Notes under the pieces: generated by a model
Databases searched by the model: none
What the model was told of the DNA's origin: nothing
Seen by the model: only the letters and a program-made list of their open reading frames with translations
Assembly: GCA_000320545.1 (NCBI GenBank)
Contig: ADNK01001969.1
Span: 1 to 39,144 of the forward strand
DNA length: 39,144 nucleotides
DNA from: Bigelowiella natans CCMP2755
Lineage: Eukaryota; Cercozoa; Chlorarachniophyceae
Direction of reading: 5' to 3'
Shown here: positions 30,757 through 39,144 of the stretch, one piece after another
How the letters are laid out: the number at the start of each line of letters is the position of its first letter
How positions within the stretch are numbered: position 1 is the stretch's first letter
Made by a program: the position numbers and the translations under genes

Positions 30757-32085
30757 TCACACTCTCTTCGCGAATGCTACCGCAATTTCAGATCCTCTTG
30801 CAACGATCGTGAACCAAACTCGGACTATAAAGGGCTTTTGTTCATAACCTATGGGAAGCCCCGACCGCCTTGATGCATCATCACGATGATGTATCTCCTC
30901 TTCGCAACAATGCCTAAGAATCGGATAAGCGCGCGAAATGAATTAGGTTGGTTGATTCCCACAATAGCCAGGTATCGATAACGATGATAAATATAATCAT
31001 ATTCTTTTGCGTGGCAGTTGCAGAAACTCTTGGATACCTAAGAAGTCGCAAAAGCTCTGGAGCAGTCCCTAGTTCCTGTGCGAAGAACATAGACAGATGC
31101 AAACTATTATAACCCATTCCCTAATTCTGCAGATAATTGAGAGGGATGAAAGAGACCTCTAGTGGAACGATGTGGTTTTTGTAGTGAACGTCTACGAACG
31201 TCTCCACGGCTTCAACGGTCACATACAACCACGTCGGTGTTCTCCAGGCGAGGGTTGGCAAAGCCCCTAGGACATAGAAACGAATATTGGCAACCATACA
31301 AATGAAATCTAATTTCACATACCTAAAATAAACCCAGACAGTTTCCATAGAGGAATCAAACGTGACCTCTCATTTGGTGGAACGAGCTTCTCCATCAATT
31401 CCTAAGTGTTTCGAGCGTAAGCATCCGCAGGAGGCTGTGAAGAGTTAACGAACTCACCAAATGTGCAGCTTCTGTCTTGCAATGTTCCTCGACAAAGTCA
31501 TAAGCAGGCTCTTCTCGAAACCTATAACGCCATACGTATCTTCGCGACAAATACATACAAGATACCTCAAATAGCGAAAAGAGGCCGCTACCTGTATGGG
31601 CAACCTACATCAAGACCAGTGAGTCTATGCAACATCCTTGAGCATGATCCTCTGAATTCCATGGCAGCCTTGGCACCACGATAAATCCAGACTGCACCAG
31701 TCTCACCAGCGTGGTCTGACCTCAATTCAGCTTTCTAATAGAGCACAAAAATTATCTGAGCTTGTGTGTGTGGTGATTACGAAAATACATCGCCATAACA
31801 ATGTATTAATCAAAGGACTTCTTCGTCGTTAAATCAGTCGATCCCTATTTTTCTCTAGCCCTAACCCTAACCCACCAGCCACTCCGGCCATCCCTGTGCT
31901 TTCTCCTGACTTATCTTGCTCCAGTCAAATTGAGGTCGAGCCTCAGCGCACGCAGACGACGAAAATGGCTTACAGGCTGGAGCCCGTTTAAGTGTTTGAG
32001 ACGATGTCACCCAATTGAACCCTGATACAGTGGGCAAACTCGAATGCCGGAACGTGAGTGCATTGAGGAGTCTTCTTCGGCTCAT
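30757..32085 (-). CDS. COQ7: COQ7-type 5-demethoxyubiquinone hydroxylase
   Basis: Seven exons: 32085-31876, 31734-31592, 31521-31458, 31401-31323, 31266-31157, 31075-31038 and 30913-30757. They total 801 bp (266 residues, TGA stop), and every junction agrees in phase. COQ7 hydroxylates demethoxyubiquinone in ubiquinone synthesis at the mitochondrial inner membrane. Carboxylate-bridged di-iron ligands are visible: Glu81 in [13 protein letters not shown], Glu135 and His138 in KTEAAH, Glu184 in [15 protein letters not shown], and the EEEIHH motif (Glu220/His223 region). [20 protein letters not shown] matches the membrane-associated helix of the family. The first 60 or so residues ([10 protein letters not shown]...) look like a mitochondrial presequence. 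The start at 32085 is the first ATG after an in-frame TAG. The His-Ala-Gly-Glu-Thr-Gly-Ala motif with Thr is a minor variant of the usual Tyr. It faces TauE divergently. Confidence 0.9.
31859..31873. repeat. Short interstitial telomere-like repeat at a splice donor
   Basis: CCCTAACCCTAACCC, two and a half telomere-type TTAGGG units on the minus strand, begins at the GT of COQ7 intron 1 and runs into the intron. Confidence 0.75.
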
Positions 32086-32690
32086 CGATCGCAGGTAGCC
32101 GACGATGGGTCGTCGTACGAACGGGTTCAAGTGTGGTCGAGCTGGGCCAGCCTACGTATCTCAAATAGGAGGAGTTATGTCGTCTACGACATGCACCCGA
32201 TGGGAACAGTCGCCGGAAGTATTCGGTGCTCATTTTTGCCAGAAACCCGACGTTTGATTAGTTTTTGGGGCCTAATTTCCTTGGACGTCTACAGCAAGGT
32301 TGGAGATTTGCAGGATTTTGTAGAATGTGAATTTCAATCCCGAAATCGCATGCTATTTCCCCGTAAAACTCCATTGAAGGAGAAACCCTAGAAAACGCCG
32401 TGTCATACTTGATACTTAATGTGTCGGCAAAAGGCATTTAGATCTATAGAGTAATTGTCGCACATGAATAATGCCACCCATTCAACGCAGCTGGCGTCGG
32501 AACGTAGAGTACGACGTAACGCCAAAATCTACAAAATCCAAATAAACCGTGTGAATAGATCAGCTTGTGTCCTGTGGAATAGATCTAGATCTAGATCAGC
32601 GTGTGTTCTGTGAACGAAACACTGAGGAAGGATATCCTGTGTTGTTCCTCAAATCCAAGCGAAAATCTAGAGAACATCCGGAAGCAAACA
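32086..32690. promoter_or_regulatory. Divergent promoter region of COQ7 and TauE genes
   Basis: About 600 bp separate two start codons pointing away from each other. It should hold both promoters and 5' UTRs. It contains a CTAGATCTAGATC cluster near 32583-32597. No TATA assignment is made. Confidence 0.45.
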
Positions 32691-33833
32691 ATGATGCGTG
32701 GAAAGTTATCTTCTTTCATCAGCCATGCCTTTGTGCGCCAACCCTCAATCTTGCATAAAGCTTCTGTTGGTCTCGGGTCTGGTATCATTCAAGGCATGAC
32801 TGGAGTAGGGGGTGGAATAGTCCTTACCACAGCAATGACAAGGATGTTTGCAACTACACAACTGCAGGCCACTGGAACATCTCTAGCATTTAAGATAACG
32901 GGCAACATTAGCGCAGCTGCTACGTTTGCAGGGTCGGGTTTAGTTGACTACACATCTGCTTTCTGGATTGGAATGCCAGCATTCATCGGGGTAATCCGAC
33001 ATCAAAAGAATAAAGACAGCGTAGTTTCATGTTATAACTTGTAAAGTATGTTGATTAAATGTTCCTTGCGGTTGCAACAGGTGGTGCATGGTGCTCGCCT
33101 CGGGAAGAAAATGGGGGATCGTAGAATGCAGATTTTATTTGGAGGCTTATTGATGACTTTGGCGACGTTGTGCGCCTTTGGGAAGTCAAAGTAGGATTTG
33201 AAGAGCAGCAGCAGCGGTGGCAGTAATAATCATTCAAATGAGCTTCAGTTCAAATCAAAACCTAATCTTAAAGAGATCTTCAAATTGGTGAAGACAGAGA
33301 CGATGAATGAGCCTATTCGAGTAATACGTCATATGTTGGTTGGTCTTGGGTTTGGATATTGTACGGGACTTCTCGGAGTTGGTGGCGCCCCTCTAGTAAT
33401 GACATATCTCTTTATGGATCTGTCGGATGGCAAGGAACAGAAAGTAATTGGAACAACTCTTTGCGGTATGTCTTCCAATTCATTCAATCTTAAGTTCAGT
33501 GAGTAAAACCATATCTAACCACGAGAGAGTACACATGCGAATCACGATTGTGACACGAAGATGAAGAAATCCAAGCTGACTCATGGGTTTTTTTTAGCTA
33601 TCACTGCACCATCTATTGTTGGTATGGGAGTTCATTGGAGTCTGGGAAATATTGTTTGGCCCATGATTCCAGTCCTTTGTGCAGGGAGTTTGGTTGGAGG
33701 CTTGAGTGGAGCTCAAGCAGCTATGCTCGTTGATGGAGAAGTCATGCGATATGGATTTTCCGTTTTCCTTGCTATCCTTGGCGGGAACACACTATGTAAA
33801 GCGAAAGCCATAAAATTTTTGCTTGGAAGATAG
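32691..33833 (+). CDS. TauE/SafE-family membrane transporter with an in-frame TAG
   Basis: Exons 32691-32990, 33081-33465 and 33598-33833 make 307 codons with phase-consistent GTAATC/CAACAG and GTATGT/TTTTTAG junctions. The TauE/SafE family exports small sulfur-containing or organic anions and has two homologous halves. Both half signatures are seen: GSGIIQGMTGVGGGIVLTTA in exon 1 and FGYCTGLLGVGGAPLVMTYL in exon 2, with further hydrophobic helices (ATFAG...AFWIGMPAFIG, ILFGGLLMTLATLCAFG, IPVLCAGSLVGGLSG). A TAG at 33192-33194 lies in frame in the loop between halves. Either the gene is a pseudogene, or a 33-bp intron 33191-33223 (GTAGGA...GGCAG) removes it without changing phase, or it is a sequence error. 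TAG also ends the MED13-like gene, so recoding is unlikely. The start at 32691 could also be 32694. Confidence 0.8.
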
Positions 33834-34237
33834 ATACAGTAGAAGATCTTGTACAACCTATACCTACCCTGGACCACTTACAGCCTTCGTTTCAGATGTG
33901 ACTTCCGTGAAGCATGTACATTAACCTCCTTTCCTCCACTTCTGATACTCCAGGATTATTGAAAAAAGAAAGTATGTATTGACACCAATGAACCCATAGA
34001 ATTTATGGGAAATATCTATGACTAATGGTTACGAGACTTAATTTAATTCCTTACACTATAGTGAAAGAAAACATAACCATCTCTAGATTTATACAGCAGC
34101 TGCCAGCTATGACTACTAATGAAAAAATTGCCTTACAAGATGGATTTATTATGAGAATAAAATTATTTCACTCTTAACATTATTGCGTTTCAGCTAGCAT
34201 ATAGCGCTGTTAGCCATAGCTATGCGTTTCACTTTGT

Positions 34238-34315
34238 GCAGGCCGAAGCCTGCGATTTGCAATGTTGCAATTGGCAGTTTCTTTGTAAGTCTAACAAAGA
34301 ACTTACAAAGAAACT
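34238..34315. other. Two adjacent stem-loops, possible structured RNA or small foldback
   Basis: GCAGGC and GCCTGC flank a CGAA tetraloop (34238-34253). Then AGTTTCTTTGTAAG (34276-34289) pairs perfectly with CTTACAAAGAAACT (34302-34315) across a 12-base loop. It lies in intergenic sequence. Confidence 0.5.
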
Positions 34316-34630
34316 ATCACAATACGCAGCGGCGCGGATGGCAGGCTGTGCTAGATTGACATTAGCCGCTCACGTATAAACTCAGAAGTCACATCCCGAT
34401 CTCGATAAGTATTTATTAACCCAATAATTAATCATCATCGCCAATTAATTCACGCATGCACTATTAGTGTATCTAGCCGTGTCGCAGCTATATTACGACA
34501 GGTTATGCATGGCTAAGAGATTTCGAAGGGCCTTTTATTCTATCATATTTTCATTTAACCACCTAAGATATCGTTTGTAAAGAAAGATGAATAATCTTAC
34601 TATGCTTCCAAGGCTTACAAGGAGACTAAC

Positions 34631-34669
34631 ATGCAACGTATATTTGTTGCATGTGTGACACAAAGTGTC
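34631..34669. other. Two small hairpins
   Basis: ATGCAAC (34631-34637) pairs with GTTGCAT (34646-34652), and GACAC pairs with GTGTC (34657-34669). Function unknown. Confidence 0.4.
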
Positions 34670-35438
34670 TTTGTACTCTAGTTGATATTTACTATGGTAT
34701 AGTTATATTGTATTTGCGTTCTCGCTGTTATGTTCAGGTCGTCAAAAGAATCGTTCTAGTTTGGGAGTTAGGCGCTCTAGCAGGCTTCTAAGTTTCCCTT
34801 CACTTTATCTTCTGGGAAGAATGCACAATGAGTTCGGCGAATTGTTCAAAGCAACTAGACTACACCTTACACGCTCTATTCTCTACTCAATTGTATATTT
34901 CTATGAACTCACACATCTTCAATATCCCTGTACGAACATGGGTAAGGGCTTAATTTAAGTGGAATGACATCTTATTGCTCAAGTTCTCGTTTATGCTGAT
35001 CAGATCACAATGATCCAAAGACGCAAGAATTCTATGTTTTAATATTTCCACAAGGTTTGACACAAAAAAGAGACCCTAAGCTTAAATATAGAATAAAATT
35101 AGACGCAAAAACCTTTCTTGTTTTTGCATACTTGAGAGTTTCATAGCTATCTATATTCGCAGAGATTTATGTACTTTGGGGACGCTCCGTATTATCTGTG
35201 CTAAAGATTTAGCCAGTACAAATGATTTTATTCTATTTTCCTTTAAGATAATTCAGATTTTGGAATGCTGTGAGGTCAGTATAATTTCGTCCTTAGATCC
35301 CAAGAAATGTTGCATAAATTAGAGTCTCGAGGAATCGTAAGCATTCGTCCAAACCCCAAGTTGGCACGGATAAATCATACCGTTACAGTGGAAAATATTT
35401 GAGAAGGAATATTTTGTTAGCCTTAGTCATTTCTTCCA

Positions 35439-35738
35439 CTAGATGATTTGACACGCCATTTGCCTAGTACAGGAAGGCGTCGTCTCTGAGTTCCCCCCCC
35501 TTATGTTGATCTGGCGAAGATTGTACAGGAATTCGGTCGAGGGTGAACGAAAGACACCGGAAGAACTAAATTTCCCTAAGGTGCGTTGTGATCTCTGTTC
35601 CGTGTGGGGTGGGGTAGAGGCCTCTTTCTCGAGTGATTTGGCTAGTTCGGCGTGATCGGCCTTGAATTGTGGTATCATCCACGGCTTTCCCCCTTGTTCC
35701 GGGGCTGTGGAAGAAGCTGATGAAGATGGAGTCATCAT
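35439..35738 (-). CDS. Possible small protein or first exon, unrecognised
   Basis: ATG (two in tandem, 35738 and 35735) opens 99 codons of hydrophilic, Ser/Pro/Lys/Glu-rich sequence, including KPWMIPQFKADHAELAKSLE, which could form a short amphipathic helix. There is no signal peptide or membrane segment. Composition is protein-like in this frame, but there is no domain and no confirmed splice site. The true end may be a donor within it, for example GTACAATC near 35528. Treat as hypothetical. Confidence 0.35.
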   Translation of the reverse strand: MMTPSSSASSTAPEQGGKPWMIPQFKADHAELAKSLEKEASTPPHTEQRSQRTLGKFSSSGVFRSPSTEFLYNLRQINIRGGNSETTPSCTRQMACQII

Positions 35739-36078
35739 TGTGGTGCGACATATGTCTGAACAAAATGTCTTGTCTTTGTATAAGTAAGTCGTGTTGCCCT
35801 GGAATAGGAAGTTACCAGAAATAACAAAGATTATGACTCTTGCAGCGATAGAATTTCGAGTTTTTGCCTGGCATGTCTTTGGGTATTAAAGTTGATGTCA
35901 AAGATTAGATGTTAATGAAATTTAACCTTCAAGATTTTATGGCATGCGAAGCATTCACCCGCCATGGAGCTTTCATTTGAAGCCATTGACTTTGACAGGT
36001 CCTTAAAAACAGGACACATTATCTTTAGTTTCTAGACGCTATATGATCTTGTTTATGGGTACTAACTTCACCTCCAGT

Positions 36079-36385
36079 CCCACTGACAACTATTATGAGT
36101 ACTTTTGATGATCTGACTTTGGAAATTGGCGGGTCTAAACTAAAAGGAAGAAACACAGAAGAGCTCAAACGACTAGTCATTTTCACCAAGATCAACTGGT
36201 GCCAAGCTCCGGCACGAGCCTTCCCACCCGTCGAAGTCGATTTTCTCGATTGCCAAGGAGATTTTCAGCGCAATAGCCCAACAGTGGATGTCAAGGTCCT
36301 CAATTATGTTTTTTGTGTTTTTCAGCGGACCACTCCACCATGGCCTGGGATCGTGCTCGAAGGAAGAATATGGATTCAGCTATAA
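36079..36385 (+). CDS. 3' part of an unrecognised gene
   Basis: A frame follows an acceptor-like AACTTCACCTCCAG (ending 36078) and contains an ATG at 36095, giving up to 96 residues ending in TAA. The sequence is soluble and mixed (DDLTLEIGGSKLKGRNTEEL...). A 30-bp segment 36298-36327 begins GT and ends TTTTTCAG after a T-rich stretch. It is a multiple of three, so it can be read through or removed. AATAAA at 36413-36418 lies 28 bp after the stop, supporting a real 3' end. Upstream exons were not identified with matching phase. Confidence 0.4.
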
Positions 36386-37329
36386 TGTACGGACACGTTG
36401 ATACAACCAAAAAATAAAATAGATGATAATTCCTGTGTACGACAATCATACTTATCAACATATCCTCTTGGCACGCCACAAAATCACATTATTTGTCACT
36501 GTCGAAAACTGGTTTTAAGGATTTTAGGCAATTACATGCAGAATAGTATCAAATTGGCACAAAGATAGGCCGTTTAGGATCTAATCGGCCCCGATCTCCT
36601 CGTCGCAATCAGATGTTGTGTGTGTACGACAATGGCACGTGAATACCCCTTCCAGATCTACTACATGTATATGTAACATGTAGCTTGGATACGAAACTGG
36701 GCAACGAATACATCCGTTGGTTGGGTCGGAATATTTTCCTTGTCGTATCGATATTTACGCTTGCCTTTTTCATTAATGTTGAAGATATTTTCCATCAATC
36801 TCACTTGCTGTCACATATACCGGTACATGTAGATCTACAGATCTAGATCTAGATATCCATGGATGGACATCCTGGACATGTAAAATCACGTAGAAAGAAC
36901 ATGCTCCAGAAAAGGAAAATCTTCCCGTTTCTGTGGTGGGGAATCGAATAGCATGAATGAACGACCGAATTAAGTAATTCCAGAGTTGCCAAGTGCAAGC
37001 CGATTTTTTGGAAAATACTGCGCAGCCATACGTCGTAGCAAAAAACCCTATGTGTTTCCTCTCTTGCGACAACCACGCACGAGTGAAACGCAAGTTCACC
37101 TCGACTCTTCCAGAACATTTCCATACCCCGAGAATTTCGAAATATCCTGAGAACATCGACGCGAACTGCTTTCCCTAATAATCAGCAATGGACAGAAGAT
37201 CGCAATAAACACGAAACCATTTTATGTTGAAGTCGGCTTAAAAATTGGAGTTAATTTCTCAAAACAGCTCCTTGTTCACCTCGTTGATCGACGTCATCAA
37301 GGAGCAAAGAGGAGTTGTGATCATCAGCA
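36386..37329. other. Intergenic region upstream of the GT92 gene
   Basis: It holds the polyadenylation signal of the preceding model and a palindromic AGATCTAGATCTAGAT cluster at 36838-36853. Open frames on the minus strand (36773-37156) show no domain or codon coherence. Confidence 0.5.
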
Positions 37330-39144
37330 ATGCGTATTCGGCCCAGGACTGGGATAGGGGGGCCAGGGGGGCTGGGGGCTCTTAATAAGACGAGAGATAT
37401 GGAAGCAGGGACCTCGCGTGGTGGAGTTGGCCGGCGAAGACCAAGAGCATTTCCCATCCTCGTCATGCTGACTCTGGTCATAGCGGGGGCGTTCGCACTG
37501 TTTTTACTGGATGAGGCAGTGCACTTTGGGCCAACTAGAGCTTCGAATCCGGAGAACTCTCAGCTGTTCTCTTGGACAACGAGTTCACACAGTAATGACT
37601 CTCCTTAAGCACATGGTTTTATATGAACTGCTTCCAGTAGTCGAATCACCTAACCTTCTATATCTGAAACTTAGACAAGTCAAAAGAGCCTACGGGCGAC
37701 GCTGGACCTGGCTCAACCAAGAAGCAGGATATCATTGTATAGCTCTCATCGCACAAGAAGAATGCTGCAAATAGACGATAAAACTGCGTCATGCCGAGCC
37801 TGCTTAACAGCCATGCACAACCCCATCTGTCATCCGTTGAATACGGGAAAAATACCACATCTGAATCATCCTGAGTCTTTTTGCTGTGTTATTCCACCAA
37901 TATTGGTCAGATGAAAAGTGATACGCCCAGTCCTGAAGTGCACCATGGCTTCGTTTGGAGCGAAGACCAGAAGTTTGTCGCAGTTGACCGCTACCTGATC
38001 AACGTAGAAGGGAGCGTGAAGGTCGTGATACTGGGAGATGGTACTGTACCGATTGACTTCAAGGAAAATAATATCGCGTTGGCAAAGTTCACATGCTCTT
38101 TCGGCGAGCATAAAGGCAAGCCTGCAAGGGTAGACCCAAGCCTTTCTATCCGCTCTTTGACCCTCTCTCTCTCTCTCGCCTCTTTTCTGTCCGTTTCTGA
38201 CTCTTCCCTCTTCCTCGACGTTAGGTTGCAATGATGCGAGGGCACAAGAGAATTTCCGACCACTACGACACCAAGAAACAGTATGCGTTTTCTACAAACG
38301 GCGACAACTTCAAGGCGATGCTAATCTATTGCAACATTCCCGTCAAACTGGATGATGCTGCTGCTAGGATCAACTCCATACCTCTCACGCTTGAAGGGAA
38401 AGGCTTCAAGCTCACGGTCTCCACACCTTTTGTTGACTTACGTGAAACGACCACACGCATACCGAGCAGCTTAGAGAGCCTTGGCCCCCCGCCTCCCGTT
38501 GGAAGCATGCGGGATGACATCGGGCAGTATCGCCTCACGCTGTGCTTGTGCCCTGTGTACGGCGTGAAAAGTGCGCGATGGTTGATCGAATATCTCGAGT
38601 ATCATAGAGCCGCAGGTAAAGCAGTACGAATAGTAGTAGTTGCTGCGAGTGCTTCTTCGTTTGCGAGCCTCGAGAGCGCCGACGTCGCATTGACATCATC
38701 ATCCCAATGAAACGCAAGCCGCCATCACCACGCCTCTGCTCTATTCTTACACCTCATTAAATCTGCTGCCACCACCTGCTACATCACACCATATTAGGGG
38801 TAGGACATGTCCATCTGTATTCATACGACGACCTCCACTCCTCTGTCATATCCGACACCGTACGTGCGTATCGAGAGCAAGGCTTCGTAACACCGCACGA
38901 TTGGTCGCACACGTCGAGCAAAGGGTTTACCCAAGGCCACACCTATGAGCACGCAAAGTTCACGGCGATGACAGGTATACTGTAGAACGACGAATTTATA
39001 AGCGGGGGGGGGGGCGGGTTGGGATCATGTTGGGCGATGGTTTTATATCCTGCGCGAGCAGCCCTGTGCCCCTCTGGCTTCTTAGGAGAGAAACAAGCCA
39101 TCAGTGTCTTTTCCCGTTGCGAATCTCTTTAGACCGATAATATA
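37330..39144 (+). CDS. Type II membrane glycosyltransferase family 92 (DUF23), 3' end beyond window
   Basis: Exons 37330-37591, 37675-37736, 37911-38129, 38225-38615 and 38798-38974 join in phase for 370 codons; the gene continues past the window after a GTATAC donor at 38975. Residues 1-40 are basic and cytosolic, 41-60 form a signal anchor (FPILVMLTLVIAGAFALFLL), then a lumenal stem. The GT92 signature appears at about residues 285-325: YRLTLCLCPVYG, SARWLIEYLEYHRAAG and VGHVHLYSYDDL. This matches the family's strand-helix-strand start of a GT-A fold. GT92 enzymes add galactose to glycans in the Golgi or secretory pathway; the acceptor here is unknown. The later catalytic motif would lie outside the window. 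Intron 3 (38130-38224) contains a short CT-rich tract used as its pyrimidine tract. Confidence 0.82.

Larger units (their letters stand above)
33834..35438. other. Intergenic, AT-leaning, with several hairpins
   Basis: No supported gene over 1.6 kb. It contains two hairpin clusters (34238-34315 and 34631-34669). An open frame at 34761-34958 has no family resemblance. Confidence 0.6.

Noticed and set aside
1-39144. CRISPR array, tRNA or rRNA genes
   Set aside because: No spaced direct repeats of CRISPR type and no cloverleaf or rRNA core was recognised by eye; microsatellites are contiguous without spacers.

Overview
This is nuclear DNA from a eukaryote, probably a unicellular protist or alga. 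I cannot name the lineage. The evidence is GT-AG introns (mostly 50 to 370 bp), all three standard stop codons in use, many microsatellites and homopolymer runs, mitochondrial or secretory N-terminal extensions, and a full-length LTR retrotransposon. The gene family content is eukaryotic (Mediator, COQ7, NIT2, GT92). No rRNA, tRNA or CRISPR array was recognised.

Layout: (1) 1-6010 is microsatellite-dense and carries a minus-strand gene for a long disordered Pro/Ser/Arg-rich protein; its last five exons join in phase. (2) 7066-9167 (+) encodes a two-exon protein with a signal-like N-terminus and a YqaJ/lambda-exonuclease-type PD-(D/E)XK core in which the usual catalytic Glu appears to be Val. 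(3) 9168-10058 is non-coding and strikingly rich in CTAG. (4) About 10059-14132 (-) is a gene of many small exons encoding a coiled-coil, proline-rich protein with a WW domain, a Lys/Ser/Pro tail and perhaps a PDZ-like segment. (5) 14133-20185 is a Ty3/gypsy-type retrotransposon on the minus strand. Its LTRs differ at one base, but pol carries a frameshift and a 338-bp tandem duplication. It abuts the 5' end of the WW gene. (6) 20704-26359 (-) resembles the C-terminal part of Mediator subunit MED13, expanded by low-complexity insertions. (7) 26360-28850 has no gene I can support.

(8) 28851-39144 is a normal gene-dense stretch: an omega-amidase/NIT2 homologue with a mitochondrial-like presequence (+), a seven-exon COQ7-type ubiquinone hydroxylase (-, convergent with NIT2), a TauE/SafE membrane transporter (+, divergent from COQ7, with an in-frame TAG or a very small intron), two short unrecognised genes, and the start of a type II membrane GT92 glycosyltransferase (+) that runs off the window.

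The genes do not form one pathway. NIT2 and COQ7 both look mitochondrial. The most unusual items are the degenerate YqaJ-like protein, the recently inserted but damaged retrotransposon lacking a target-site duplication, the TauE internal stop, and the hairpin cluster near 34.2-34.7 kb. Exon coordinates were derived by eye from splice motifs and phase agreement and need transcript confirmation.
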